Source: Pseudomonas proteolytica
GTDB taxonomy: Bacteria; Pseudomonadota; Gammaproteobacteria; Pseudomonadales; Pseudomonadaceae
Reading direction: 5' to 3'
Length of the DNA stretch: 64,000 nt
NCBI RefSeq assembly: GCF_007858275.1
Contig: NZ_VFEV01000005.1
Location: 1 to 64,000 of the forward strand
The notes beneath the pieces are model-generated. The model was not told the origin of the DNA. It was given only the letters and a program-made list of their open reading frames with translations, and did not search any database. A program made the position numbers and the translations under genes. Below are positions 8,897 to 19,985 of this stretch, one piece after another. Every line of letters starts with the position of its first letter. Positions within the stretch are counted from its first letter, which is position 1.

Positions 8897-10294
8897 ATGA
8901 GCAACGCAGCCCCAGTCGCACCGACGTTTCCCGACAGTATTTTCCGCGCCTACGACATCCGTGGCGTCGTCCCGAAAACCCTGACCGCCGAAACCGCCTA
9001 CTGGATCGGCCGCGCCATCGGCTCCCAAAGCCTGGCCCAGGGCGAACCCAACGTCTCGGTAGGCCGTGATGGCCGCCTGTCCGGCCCCGAGCTGGTGGAA
9101 CGCCTGATCCAGGGCCTGGCCGACAGCGGCTGCCATGTCAGCGACGTCGGCCTGGTGCCGACACCGGCGCTGTACTACGCCGCCAACGTGCTGGCCGGCA
9201 AGTCGGGCGTCATGCTCACCGGCAGCCACAACCCGTCGGACTACAACGGCTTCAAGATCGTGATCGCTGGCGACACCCTGGCCAACGAACAGATCCAGGC
9301 CCTGCACACGCGCCTGAAAACCAATGACCTGACCAGCGGCAAAGGCAGCATCACCAAGGTCGATATCCTCCAGCGCTATTCCGACGAAATCACCCGGGAC
9401 GTCAAGCTTGAGCGTCGCCTGAAGGTCGTGGTGGACTGCGGTAACGGCGCCGCCGGCGTGATCGCCCCGCAACTGCTCGAAGCCCTGAACTGCGAAGTGA
9501 TCCCGCTGTTCTGCGACGTCGACGGCCACTTCCCCAACCATCACCCGGACCCGGGCAAGCCTGAAAACCTGGTGGACCTGATCGCCAAGGTCGAAGAAGT
9601 GGGCGCCGATGTCGGCCTGGCCTTCGATGGCGATGGCGACCGCGTGGGCGTGGTGACCAACACCGGCAGCATCGTGTTCCCCGATCGCCTGCTGATGCTG
9701 TTCGCCCGCGACGTGGTGGCGCGCAACCCAGGCGCCGAGATTATTTTCGACGTGAAGTGCACCCGTCGCCTCACACCGCTGATCACGGAATACGGTGGCC
9801 GCCCACTGATGTGGAAGACCGGTCACTCGCTGATCAAAAAGAAAATGAAGGAAACCGGCGCCCTGCTGGCGGGCGAAATGAGCGGCCATGTGTTCTTCAA
9901 GGAGCGCTGGTTCGGTTTCGACGACGGCATCTACAGTGCCGCACGTCTGCTGGAGATCCTCAGCAAGGAGAAATCCAGCGCCGAGGATCTGTTCGAGACC
10001 TTCCCGAACGATATTTCTACGCCGGAAATCAATATCCATGTGACCGAAGAGAGCAAATTCAGCATCATTGACGCACTGCACGATGCGCAATGGGGTGAAG
10101 GCGCCAACCTGACCACCATTGATGGTGTGCGAGTCGATTATGCCGAAGGCTGGGGCCTGGTTCGCGCGTCCAACACCACACCGGTGCTGGTCCTGCGTTT
10201 CGAGGCGGATACCGAGGCCGAGTTGCAGCGCATCAAGGACGTGTTCCACGCCCAGTTGAAACGTGTTGCCCCTGATCTCCAACTACCGTTCTGA
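8897..10294 (+). CDS. algC: Phosphomannomutase / phosphoglucomutase
   Basis: A 465-residue alpha-D-phosphohexomutase that interconverts mannose-6-P/mannose-1-P and glucose-6-P/glucose-1-P for alginate, Psl, LPS core and rhamnolipid precursors. The catalytic phosphoserine is Ser110 in LTGSHNP, the Mg2+ loop is DGDGDR, and the sugar-binding loop GEMSGHVFF and phosphate-binding loop VRASNTTPVLVLRFE are intact. The frame stays open upstream to 8702, but ATG 8897 (MSNAAPVAPTFPDSIFRAYD) gives the same length as PAO1 AlgC. It is followed 21 bp later by argB, as in PAO1. Confidence 0.96.
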   Translation: MSNAAPVAPTFPDSIFRAYDIRGVVPKTLTAETAYWIGRAIGSQSLAQGEPNVSVGRDGRLSGPELVERLIQGLADSGCHVSDVGLVPTPALYYAANVLAGKSGVMLTGSHNPSDYNGFKIVIAGDTLANEQIQALHTRLKTNDLTSGKGSITKVDILQRYSDEITRDVKLERRLKVVVDCGNGAAGVIAPQLLEALNCEVIPLFCDVDGHFPNHHPDPGKPENLVDLIAKVEEVGADVGLAFDGDGDRVGVVTNTGSIVFPDRLLMLFARDVVARNPGAEIIFDVKCTRRLTPLITEYGGRPLMWKTGHSLIKKKMKETGALLAGEMSGHVFFKERWFGFDDGIYSAARLLEILSKEKSSAEDLFETFPNDISTPEINIHVTEESKFSIIDALHDAQWGEGANLTTIDGVRVDYAEGWGLVRASNTTPVLVLRFEADTEAELQRIKDVFHAQLKRVAPDLQLPF

Positions 10295-10315
10295 TTATTT
10301 GCCCCGGAGCCCTGA

Positions 10316-11221
<906 letters not shown>

Positions 11222-11231
11222 CCGCTGAAAC

Positions 11232-11270
11232 AAAAAGCCCCCGTTCAACCTGATTGAACGGGGGCTTTTT
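11232..11270. terminator. Rho-independent terminator of argB
   Basis: A 17-bp perfect inverted repeat, aaaaagcccccgttcaa (11232-11248) with ttgaacgggggcttttt (11254-11270), and a 5-nt loop. A/T tracts on both sides make it bidirectional in principle. Confidence 0.95.
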
Positions 11271-11304
11271 TATGTGCGCCGACCTGCAGCCTTGTGGAGA
11301 TCCC

Positions 11305-11635
11305 CTGTAGGAGCGGGCTTGCCCGCGATGAGCATAGGTATCTACACAACTTTGCCGCAACGCCTAGATCCAGGCAAATAGCGCAGTTGTGGCGAGCGGG
11401 CTTGCCCCGCGCTGGGCTGCGAAGCAGCCCCAATAAGCCAAATGCGTTGTACCAGATACACCGCAGCGGCTGGTTTTGGGGCTGCTTCGCAGCCCAGCGC
11501 GGGGCAAGCCCGCTCGCCACAGGAAAGTTCGTCAGTTTCTGAAAGTTGTGTAGATACCTATGCCGCGATGAGGGCTTGTCAGTCAACATCAGTGTTGAAT
11601 GTACTACCGCCATCGCGAGCAAGCTCGCTCCTACA
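11305..11635. repeat. Three-tier nested palindromic repeat, copy B
   Basis: The outer tier is a REP arm ctgtaggagcgggcttgccc from 11305, with its partner arm gcgagcaagctcgctcctac ending about 11634. The middle tier is a perfect 21-bp inverted repeat starting cataggtatctacacaac (11333-11353) and matched at 11542-11562. The inner tier is a perfect 44-bp inverted repeat (11388-11431 / 11478-11521) that itself holds a REP arm and the gctgcgaagcagc hairpin. The left half recurs in opposite orientation at 1-190. Together with the argB terminator this fills the 440-bp gap between argB and pyrE, and I see no gene in it. Confidence 0.85.
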
Positions 11636-11663
11636 CGAGCTCATCAGCTACAAGGGGGTTGTG

Positions 11664-12308
11664 TCAGACGCCAAACTGCTCGCGGTACGCCCGTACAGCC
11701 GGCAGGTGTTGCTTGAGCTGTGGGTCGTCTTCGAGGAACTGCAATACCTGGTTCAGCGAGACAATACTCACCACCGGGATTGCGAAGTCACGCTCCACTT
11801 CCTGGATCGCCGACAACTCACCGTTGCCACGCTCCTGGCGGTTCAGCGCGATCAACACGCCAGCGGCCTTGGCGCCATCCTGGGATGCAATGATCTGCAT
11901 CACTTCGCGGATCGCGGTGCCGGCGGTGATCACGTCGTCGATGATCAGCACATCACCGGTCAACGGAGCGCCGACCAGGCTGCCGCCTTCGCCGTGGGCC
12001 TTGGCTTCCTTGCGGTTGAAGCACCATGGCAGATCCCGGTCGTGATGTTCAGCCAGGGCCACCGCGGTGGCGGCAGCCAACGGAATGCCTTTGTAGGCCG
12101 GGCCAAACAGCACGTCGAAGGAAATGCCGCTTTCAACGATGGCGGCAGCGTAGAAACGCCCCAACTGCGCCAGGGCAGAACCCGAGTTGAACAGGCCGGC
12201 ATTGAAGAAGTATGGGCTGGTGCGCCCGGACTTGAGGGTGAACTCACCGAAGCGCAAAACCCCGCGATCGATGGCAAAACGAATGAAATCGCGTTGATAC
12301 GCCTGCAT
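11664..12308 (-). CDS. pyrE: Orotate phosphoribosyltransferase
   Basis: A 214-residue enzyme of de novo pyrimidine synthesis that joins orotate to PRPP to give OMP. The PRPP-binding motif [13 protein letters not shown] and the flexible catalytic loop region [13 protein letters not shown] are intact. An upstream in-frame ATG exists at 12329, but [18 protein letters not shown] at 12308 is the conserved family start. It is divergent from crc across an 82-bp gap that contains two palindromes. Confidence 0.97.
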   Translation of the reverse strand: MQAYQRDFIRFAIDRGVLRFGEFTLKSGRTSPYFFNAGLFNSGSALAQLGRFYAAAIVESGISFDVLFGPAYKGIPLAAATAVALAEHHDRDLPWCFNRKEAKAHGEGGSLVGAPLTGDVLIIDDVITAGTAIREVMQIIASQDGAKAAGVLIALNRQERGNGELSAIQEVERDFAIPVVSIVSLNQVLQFLEDDPQLKQHLPAVRAYREQFGV

Positions 12309-12331
12309 GAAAAAAGCCTCAGATACCACGG

Positions 12332-12369
12332 ATTTAGCTAAATAGGTAGACGGCGTGTATCATACACGC
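12332..12369. promoter_or_regulatory. Two palindromes in the pyrE-crc divergent promoter region
   Basis: ATTTAGCTAAAT (12332-12343) is a perfect 12-bp palindrome. GCGTGTAT-C-ATACACGC (12353-12369) has perfect 8-bp arms around one base. The second contains TATCAT, which could be the -10 box of crc (ATG 12391). They could be operators or part of overlapping promoters, and no regulator is assigned. Confidence 0.45.
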
Positions 12370-12390
12370 ACGCGATTTTTGGGGCCATTT

Positions 12391-13170
12391 ATGCGGATCA
12401 TCAGTGTGAACGTTAATGGTATTCAGGCTGCAGTCGAGCGTGGTTTGCTCAGTTGGCTGCAAGCCCAGAATGCCGACGTCATCTGCCTGCAGGACACGCG
12501 CGCCTCCGCCTTTGAACTGGACGACCCAGCCTTCCAACTGGATGGCTACTTCCTTTATGCCTGTGATGCCGAAGTCCCTGCCCAAGGTGGCGTGGCTCTG
12601 TATTCACGGTTGCAACCCAAGGCGGTCATCAGCGGCCTCGGCTTCGAGACAGCCGATCGCTACGGGCGCTACCTGCAAGCCGATTTCGACAAAGTCAGTA
12701 TTGCTACCTTGCTGCTCCCTTCGGGGATGAACGGCGATGAAGACTTGAACCAGAAGTTCAAGCTAATGGACGATTTCGCCCGTTATCTGGATAAACAGCG
12801 ACGCAAACGCCGCGAGTACATTTATTGTGGCTCGCTGTACGTGGCGCAACAGAAGCTGGATATCAAGAACTGGCGCGACAGCCAGCAATCCCCGGGCTTC
12901 CTGGCGCCGGAACGGGCCTGGATGGACGAGATTGTCGGCAACATGGGCTATGTAGATGCCCTGCGTGAAGTCAGCCGTGAAGGTGACCAGTACAGCTGGT
13001 GGCCGGACAACGAACAGGCCGAGATGCTCAACCTGGGCTGGCGTTTTGACTACCAACTGCTGACCCCCGGCCTGCGCCGGTTTGTCCGCAGCGCACGGCT
13101 GCCGCGTCAACCGCGCTTCTCGCAACACGCGCCGTTGATCGTGGATTACGACTGGACCTTGACCATCTGA
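12391..13170 (+). CDS. crc: Catabolite repression control protein Crc
   Basis: A 259-residue protein with the exonuclease III-like (EEP) fold, starting MRIISVNVNGIQAAVERG, the same length as Crc of PAO1. It is known to lack nuclease activity and acts with Hfq to block translation of catabolic mRNAs carrying A-rich motifs. It is titrated by CrcZ-type small RNAs. Upstream in-frame codons exist (to 12355), but ATG 12391 is the conserved start. It stands next to pyrE as in PAO1 and is closed by a terminator at 13188-13217. Confidence 0.96.
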   Translation: MRIISVNVNGIQAAVERGLLSWLQAQNADVICLQDTRASAFELDDPAFQLDGYFLYACDAEVPAQGGVALYSRLQPKAVISGLGFETADRYGRYLQADFDKVSIATLLLPSGMNGDEDLNQKFKLMDDFARYLDKQRRKRREYIYCGSLYVAQQKLDIKNWRDSQQSPGFLAPERAWMDEIVGNMGYVDALREVSREGDQYSWWPDNEQAEMLNLGWRFDYQLLTPGLRRFVRSARLPRQPRFSQHAPLIVDYDWTLTI

Positions 13171-13187
13171 GGTCATGTTCCAGGTAC

Positions 13188-13217
13188 AAAAAAACCGACA
13201 TCGCTGTCGGTTTTTTT
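13188..13217. terminator. Bidirectional terminator between crc and a DUF4870 gene
   Basis: An inverted repeat aaaaaaaccgaca (13188-13200) with tgtcggttttttt (13205-13217) around a TCGC loop. It serves the convergent crc and DUF4870 transcripts. Confidence 0.93.
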
Positions 13218-13228
13218 GTGGGCGATCA

Positions 13229-13597
13229 TTATTTGATCAATCGCCATGTGCACGGGTAACGGTAGGCAATGCCTTTATTGGCCTTGATGCCCCCAATGAT
13301 GGTCAGCACCAACGCGGCAATCACCAGCACCGCCATCATCAGGAAACCAATGATCACAAAACCCAGGACAAAGCAGACCAGCCAGGCAATGGCCACGGTC
13401 AGCTGGAAGTTCAGCGCTTCCTTGCCCTGATCATCGATCAGCGGGTCCATGTCCTTCTTCACCTGCCACAGGATCAAAGGCCCCAGCACACTGCCAAAGG
13501 GGAACACCAGGCCAAGGAACGCCGCGAAGTGACAGAGCATGGCCCACTGGCGCACTTCCTTGGTCTGGGCTGGCACAGGAAGCTGGTTGTCACTCAT
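13229..13597 (-). CDS. DUF4870 domain inner-membrane protein
   Basis: A 122-residue small membrane protein. After a polar N-terminus (about 18 residues) it shows a first hydrophobic segment (WAMLCHFAAFLGLVFPFG), the family motif of polar residues DPLIDDQGKEALNFQLT, and two more hydrophobic segments to about residue 105. This is the DUF4870/Tic20-like layout. The function is unknown. It lies 23 bp downstream of rph on the same strand and is probably co-transcribed with it. Confidence 0.85.
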   Translation of the reverse strand: MSDNQLPVPAQTKEVRQWAMLCHFAAFLGLVFPFGSVLGPLILWQVKKDMDPLIDDQGKEALNFQLTVAIAWLVCFVLGFVIIGFLMMAVLVIAALVLTIIGGIKANKGIAYRYPCTWRLIK

Positions 13598-13620
13598 GGC
13601 GTTGCTCCTTGAGGCGGGTT

Positions 13621-14343
13621 TCAGTCAGCCAGTGCGGCGGTCTGTAGTTCGAAGATTTCGCTCATGCCTTTCTGGGCCAGGGCCAGCATGGCGTTCAGGT
13701 CTGCTGGCTGGAACGGCGCGCCTTCGGCGGTGCCCTGCACTTCGATGAACCCACCGGTGCTGGTCATGACCACGTTCAGGTCGGTCTCGGCCGCCGAATC
13801 TTCCAGGTAGTCCAGGTCCAGCACAGGCTCGCCCTGGTACATGCCCACCGATACAGCTGCAATCATCTGCTTGAGCGGGTCGCCGCCTTTCAGGCCGCCG
13901 CGCTTCTTGATCACTTTCAGCGCATCGACCAGCGCGACCATGGCGCCAGTGATGGACGCGGTGCGGGTGCCGCCGTCGGCCTGGATCACATCGCAGTCGA
14001 CGTACAGGGTGACGTCGCCCAGCTTGGACATGTCCAGCGCAGCGCGCAGGGAACGGCCGATCAGGCGCTGGATCTCCAGGGTGCGACCGCCCTGCTTGCC
14101 ACGGCTGGCTTCACGCTGGTTACGCTCGCCAGTGGCGCGCGGCAACATGCCGTATTCGGCGGTCAACCAACCCTGGCCCTGGCCCTTGAGGAAACGCGGC
14201 ACGCCGTTTTCAACGCTGACGGTGCAGATGACCTTGGTATCGCCGAACTCGACCAGTACAGATCCCTCGGCGTGTTTGGTGTAGTTGCGGGTGATGCGGA
14301 TCGAGCGGAGCTGATCGGCAGCGCGACCACTTGGACGTTTCAT
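13621..14343 (-). CDS. rph: Ribonuclease PH
   Basis: A 240-residue phosphorolytic 3'-5' exoribonuclease that trims tRNA 3' ends. It begins [20 protein letters not shown] and contains the family's [21 protein letters not shown] arginine-rich region and the catalytic core [17 protein letters not shown]. It is full length, unlike the frameshifted rph of E. coli K-12. The frame is open to 14382, but 14343 is the conserved start. It is divergent from yicC as in PAO1. Confidence 0.97.
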   Translation of the reverse strand: MKRPSGRAADQLRSIRITRNYTKHAEGSVLVEFGDTKVICTVSVENGVPRFLKGQGQGWLTAEYGMLPRATGERNQREASRGKQGGRTLEIQRLIGRSLRAALDMSKLGDVTLYVDCDVIQADGGTRTASITGAMVALVDALKVIKKRGGLKGGDPLKQMIAAVSVGMYQGEPVLDLDYLEDSAAETDLNVVMTSTGGFIEVQGTAEGAPFQPADLNAMLALAQKGMSEIFELQTAALAD

Positions 14344-14468
14344 AGGGGATACCTGTACTGAGGACGAAAAACTGCCGAGCATTATAGAGCCGCAGGCCGC
14401 TTCGCGGCACTGCTAATAAATTCGGTTACCAAAGGGCGGCCCTGGGCACCCTTTGTCACAGCCAGCAT

Positions 14469-14498
14469 TTGGGGGAGCTTGCCCCGTTGCGCTACAAT
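14469..14498 (+). promoter_or_regulatory. Candidate promoter of yicC-gmk
   Basis: TTGGGG (14469-14474), an 18-nt spacer and TACAAT (14493-14498), about 80 bp upstream of the yicC start. The -10 is good (5 of 6) and the -35 is weak. Confidence 0.4.
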
Positions 14499-14576
14499 CC
14501 TGCGCCTTCGCAGCCAGTCGGCTTCAATCTACCTACCAGCCCGCCCGTTTGCGGGACTGTATCGCGAGGTACCTCC

Positions 14577-16071
<1,495 letters not shown>

Positions 16072-16238
16072 ATGGCTCTTCCCAAAACCGCTGCAAGGGC
16101 CTTACATTGGCACTTGTAGCGTGTTTGCCGGGGCCTGCGCAAAATCAGCGCTTCCCTAAACGCTGGTGATTTTTTAAACTGTTGAGTCCGCTCGCCCAAC
16201 CGGGCAGCGCGCATCTTGCATTCGCTCCGAGGAATACC

Positions 16239-16502
16239 ATGGCCCGCGTAACCGTTGAAGACTGCCTAGAACACGTGGATAACCGCTTTGAGCTGGTCAT
16301 GCTCTCTACCAAGCGTGCCCGTCAATTGGCCACTGGCGGCAAAGAGCCCCTGGTCCAGTGGGAAAACGACAAGCCTACCGTTGTAGCCCTGCGTGAAATC
16401 GCTGAAGGCCTGATGAGCTACGAGTTCATCGCCAACGCCGAAATCGTTGAAGACGAACCGCTGTTTGCAGCGTTCGAGGACGAGTCCAACGAGGCCGTCT
16501 AA
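16239..16502 (+). CDS. rpoZ: RNA polymerase omega subunit
   Basis: An 87-residue omega subunit starting [20 protein letters not shown], with the conserved [12 protein letters not shown] motif that clasps the beta-prime subunit. It promotes polymerase assembly and forms part of one ppGpp site, in keeping with its position just upstream of spoT. A clear GAGGA site precedes the ATG. Confidence 0.97.
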   Translation: MARVTVEDCLEHVDNRFELVMLSTKRARQLATGGKEPLVQWENDKPTVVALREIAEGLMSYEFIANAEIVEDEPLFAAFEDESNEAV

Positions 16503-16562
16503 GCCTATGCCTGGTCGACGTAGCACGGCGCGGGGTCACAGCCTTCGGCAGGAGTTAACACT

Positions 16563-18668
16563 TTGCCGAGTATAGACGCCCTCGCCGATCGCTTATCGAC
16601 CTACCTCGGCACCGACCAGGTCAACCTGGTCCGCCGAGCGTACTTCTACGCCGAACAAGCCCACGACGGCCAACGCCGCCGTAGCGGCGAGGCGTACGTC
16701 ACCCATCCTCTTGCGGTGGCCAATATTCTTGCCGACATGCACATGGACCATCAAAGCCTGATGGCCGCGATGCTGCATGACGTGATCGAAGACACCGGTA
16801 TTGCCAAGGAAGCGCTCAGCGCACAATTTGGCGAAACCGTGGCCGACCTGGTCGACGGGGTCAGCAAGCTGACCCAGATGAACTTCGAGACCAAGGCCGA
16901 GGCCCAGGCGGAAAACTTCCAGAAGATGGCCATGGCCATGGCCCGGGATATCCGGGTAATCCTGGTCAAGCTGGCCGACCGGCTGCACAACATGCGCACG
17001 CTGGAAGTGCTGTCCGGTGAAAAACGCCGGCGCATCGCCAAGGAAACCCTGGAAATCTACGCGCCCATCGCCAACCGGCTGGGCATGCATGCCATTCGTA
17101 TCGAGTTCGAAGACCTCGGCTTCAAGGCCATGCACCCGATGCGTTCGGCGCGCATCTACCAGGCGGTCAAGCGCGCCCGGGGCAACCGCAAGGAAATCGT
17201 CAACAAGATCGAAGAGTCCCTGAGCCATTGCCTGGCAATCGACGAGATTGAAGGCGAAGTCAGCGGGCGGCAGAAGCATATCTACGGCATCTACAAGAAG
17301 ATGCGCGGCAAGCGCCGGGCCTTCAACGAGATCATGGACGTGTATGCGTTCCGGATCATCGTCGACAAGGTCGATACCTGTTACCGCGTGCTGGGCGCTG
17401 TACATAATTTGTACAAACCCCTGCCGGGGCGCTTCAAGGACTACATCGCCATCCCCAAGGCAAACGGCTATCAGTCGCTGCACACCACGCTGTTTGGCAT
17501 GCATGGGGTGCCGATCGAGATCCAGATCCGCACCCGGGAAATGGAAGAGATGGCCAATAACGGCATCGCCGCCCATTGGCTGTACAAATCCACCGGCGAC
17601 GAGCAGCCCAAAGGCACCCATGCCCGCGCCCGCCAGTGGGTCAAGGGCGTGCTGGAAATGCAGCAACGTGCCGGCAACTCCCTGGAATTCATCGAAAGCG
17701 TGAAGATCGACCTGTTCCCGGACGAGGTCTACGTGTTCACGCCCAAAGGCCGGATCATGGAGCTGCCCAAGGGCTCCACGGCGGTCGACTTTGCCTATGC
17801 GGTTCACACCGACGTCGGCAACAGCTGCATCGCGTGCCGGATCAATCGTCGCCTGGCCCCGCTGTCGGAACCGTTGCAAAGCGGCTCCACCGTGGAGATC
17901 GTCAGCGCGCCGGGGGCCCGGCCGAATCCGGCGTGGCTCAACTTCGTGGTCACCGGCAAGGCGCGCACCCACATCCGCCACGCGCTGAAGCTGCAACGCC
18001 GGTCCGAGTCCATCAGCCTGGGTGAACGCCTGCTGAACAAGGTACTCAACGGCTTTGACAGCTCCCTGGAGAAGATCCCCGCCGAGCGCGTGCAGGCGAT
18101 CCTCCACGAGTACCGCCAGGAAACCATCGAAGACCTGCTCGAAGATATCGGCCTGGGCAACCGCATGGCCTATGTCGTCGCCCGTCGCCTGCTGGGCGAA
18201 GGCGAGCAGTTGCCAAGCCCCGAAGGCCCGCTGGCCATTCGCGGCACCGAAGGCCTGGTCCTCAGCTACGCCAAGTGCTGCACGCCGATCCCAGGCGACC
18301 CGATTGTCGGGCACCTGTCCGCCGGCAAAGGCATGGTGGTGCACCTGGATAACTGCCGCAATATCAGTGAAATCCGCCACAACCCGGAAAAATGCATCCA
18401 GTTGTCATGGGCCAAGGATGTGACCGGGGAATTCAACGTCGAGCTGCGAGTGGAGCTGGAGCACCAGCGCGGGCTGATCGCCTTGCTGGCCAGCAGTGTC
18501 AACGCGGCCGACGGCAATATCGAAAAAATCAGCATGGACGAACGCGATGGTCGCATCAGCGTGGTCCAACTGGTGGTCAGCGTGCACGACCGTGTGCACC
18601 TAGCCCGTGTGATCAAGAAACTGCGTGCCCTGACCGGGGTTATCCGCATCACTCGCATGCGCGCATAA
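16563..18668 (+). CDS. spoT: Bifunctional (p)ppGpp synthetase / hydrolase SpoT
   Basis: A 701-residue RSH protein that both makes and degrades (p)ppGpp. The N-terminal HD hydrolase domain is intact (THPLAVANILADM; LHDVIEDTG). It is followed by the synthetase domain (DYIAIPKANGYQSLHTT), a TGS domain near residue 390-450 (VYVFTPKGRIMELPKGSTAV) and a C-terminal ACT domain (ELRVELEHQRGLIALL). Translation starts at TTG 16563, preceded by a CAGGAG ribosome site. No in-frame ATG gives the conserved MPSIDALADRL start. It is followed 38 bp later by ridA. Confidence 0.97.
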   Translation: MPSIDALADRLSTYLGTDQVNLVRRAYFYAEQAHDGQRRRSGEAYVTHPLAVANILADMHMDHQSLMAAMLHDVIEDTGIAKEALSAQFGETVADLVDGVSKLTQMNFETKAEAQAENFQKMAMAMARDIRVILVKLADRLHNMRTLEVLSGEKRRRIAKETLEIYAPIANRLGMHAIRIEFEDLGFKAMHPMRSARIYQAVKRARGNRKEIVNKIEESLSHCLAIDEIEGEVSGRQKHIYGIYKKMRGKRRAFNEIMDVYAFRIIVDKVDTCYRVLGAVHNLYKPLPGRFKDYIAIPKANGYQSLHTTLFGMHGVPIEIQIRTREMEEMANNGIAAHWLYKSTGDEQPKGTHARARQWVKGVLEMQQRAGNSLEFIESVKIDLFPDEVYVFTPKGRIMELPKGSTAVDFAYAVHTDVGNSCIACRINRRLAPLSEPLQSGSTVEIVSAPGARPNPAWLNFVVTGKARTHIRHALKLQRRSESISLGERLLNKVLNGFDSSLEKIPAERVQAILHEYRQETIEDLLEDIGLGNRMAYVVARRLLGEGEQLPSPEGPLAIRGTEGLVLSYAKCCTPIPGDPIVGHLSAGKGMVVHLDNCRNISEIRHNPEKCIQLSWAKDVTGEFNVELRVELEHQRGLIALLASSVNAADGNIEKISMDERDGRISVVQLVVSVHDRVHLARVIKKLRALTGVIRITRMRA

Positions 18669-18706
18669 CGCCTCCCCTATAGCCCGGACATTACAAGGAG
18701 TCATTC

Positions 18707-19087
18707 ATGACCAAGACTGTTATCACCAGCGACAAGGCACCTGCCGCCATCGGTACTTACTCCCAGGCGATCAAGGCGGGCAACACCGTCTACATGTCCG
18801 GCCAGATCCCACTGGACCCAAAGACCATGGAGCTGGTTGAAGGCTTCGAAGCCCAGACCGTACAAGTCTTCGAAAACCTCAAGTCGGTAGCCGAAGCAGC
18901 GGGCGGTTCGTTCAAGGACATCGTCAAGTTGAACATCTTCCTCACCGACCTGAGCCACTTCGCCAAGGTCAACGAGATCATGGGCAAGTACTTCGAACAA
19001 CCCTACCCAGCCCGCGCCGCCATTGGCGTTGCCGCCCTGCCAAAGGGTTCGCAGGTTGAGATGGACGCGATTCTGGTCATCGAGTAA
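18707..19087 (+). CDS. ridA: RidA family enamine/imine deaminase
   Basis: A 126-residue YjgF/YER057c/UK114 protein. It hydrolyses reactive 2-aminoacrylate and other imines released by PLP enzymes, protecting them from damage. Conserved features are the N-terminal [23 protein letters not shown] and the C-terminal [20 protein letters not shown] with the active-site arginine. A strong AAGGAG site precedes the ATG. It lies in the spoT operon as in PAO1. Confidence 0.96.
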   Translation: MTKTVITSDKAPAAIGTYSQAIKAGNTVYMSGQIPLDPKTMELVEGFEAQTVQVFENLKSVAEAAGGSFKDIVKLNIFLTDLSHFAKVNEIMGKYFEQPYPARAAIGVAALPKGSQVEMDAILVIE

Positions 19088-19093
19088 TACATT

Positions 19094-19118
19094 CGGCGCA
19101 ACCCCAGGGGTTGCGCCG
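19094..19118 (+). terminator. Hairpin downstream of ridA, possible terminator
   Basis: A long perfect inverted repeat, cggcgcaacccc / ggggttgcgccg (19094-19118), with the T-rich string ttcgtttt a few bases later. It could end or attenuate the spoT-ridA transcript before the lipoprotein gene. Confidence 0.6.
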
Positions 19119-19142
19119 ACTTCGTTTTAAAAGGATTTCGTA

Positions 19143-19886
19143 ATGCGCAAAGCGCTCGTTGCCTCCACGCTGCTCACCCTGTTCCTTGGCGGCTGCGCCA
19201 GCAATCCTGCCGCCCGGGATGTGAGCGGCACCTGGATCAACCAGGTCGCCATCGATGCGGCGTCCAAGGGCGGCCCTTTGCGTGAAGCCCTGCAGGCCTA
19301 TGGTCCGAACCTCGAATGGGAGGTCAATACCCGGGCCAACCAAGCGCGCTACTTCAACGGTTTTGAACGCCCTGAAGGCACGTTGGAAGGTGAAAAGTCA
19401 GGCACCTGGAATGTCGATTTCTACGGTAGCTCAACCACCGAACTCAAGCGTGATGGCAAGCAGTTGCTGCAAGTGGCCAACGACAATGAGCCCGAACAGC
19501 TCTTTGACCGGCCCAAGGACCCTGCTCCCGAAGGCGCGCCCCTGGGTGCCAACTTCGAACGGGCGCTGTATTCGGCCTATATGGGCGGTAGCTGGAAAAT
19601 CACCAGCGGCAATGGCGTCGGCGCGACAGTGCAGTTCCAGGCCAACGGCCAAGTCACCGGCCTGCCCGGCGTAGACCAATACTCACTGTGCCTGGCCGGC
19701 GATTGCGCCTCCATGAGCGGCGGCTACGACAGCATCTGGCTGCAACAAGGCGGCCAGGGCAACCCGTGGATCTTCAGCCGCAATGACAAGCAACTGGAAA
19801 TTTTCCAGGCGATCAATACGTCCCAGGCCGACGAAGTACCTTCGTTCACCCCGGGGCCACGCCAGTGGTTGCTGGATAAACAGTAA
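19143..19886 (+). CDS. Conserved hypothetical lipoprotein
   Basis: A 247-residue protein with a clear lipoprotein signal. The hydrophobic stretch ALVASTLLTLFLGGC ends in the lipobox LGGC (Cys18), followed by ASNP. Residue +2 is Ala, so Lol sorting to the outer membrane is likely. The rest shows repeated beta-rich blocks (SGTWINQVAID; KSGTWNVDFYGSSTTELK; GGSWKITSGNGVGATVQFQ) that look like two related lipocalin-like halves. I do not recognise a function. It follows ridA by 55 bp across a hairpin and has its own AAGGA site. Confidence 0.8.
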   Translation: MRKALVASTLLTLFLGGCASNPAARDVSGTWINQVAIDAASKGGPLREALQAYGPNLEWEVNTRANQARYFNGFERPEGTLEGEKSGTWNVDFYGSSTTELKRDGKQLLQVANDNEPEQLFDRPKDPAPEGAPLGANFERALYSAYMGGSWKITSGNGVGATVQFQANGQVTGLPGVDQYSLCLAGDCASMSGGYDSIWLQQGGQGNPWIFSRNDKQLEIFQAINTSQADEVPSFTPGPRQWLLDKQ

Positions 19887-19895
19887 AGTCACTGC

Positions 19896-19972
19896 AGGCA
19901 CCTCGGTGTGTCAGTGACACCAAGGTGATGCTATCGCAGCGATGCGGCGACCCGACAAGCCAGCTCCCACTC
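19896..19972. repeat. Degenerate REP element
   Basis: Contains the imperfect central pair gcacctcggtg / caccaaggtg and one REP arm, gacaagccagctcccac (19953 on). It lies between convergent genes. Confidence 0.55.
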
Positions 19973-19985
19973 AAGCCGGTAGTGC

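Noticed and set aside
8804..10282. 492-residue open frame antisense to algC
   Set aside because: Shadow of algC; the catalytic motifs lie on the plus strand.
16593..18380. 595-residue open frame antisense to spoT
   Set aside because: The sense strand encodes complete SpoT with HD, synthetase, TGS and ACT domains.
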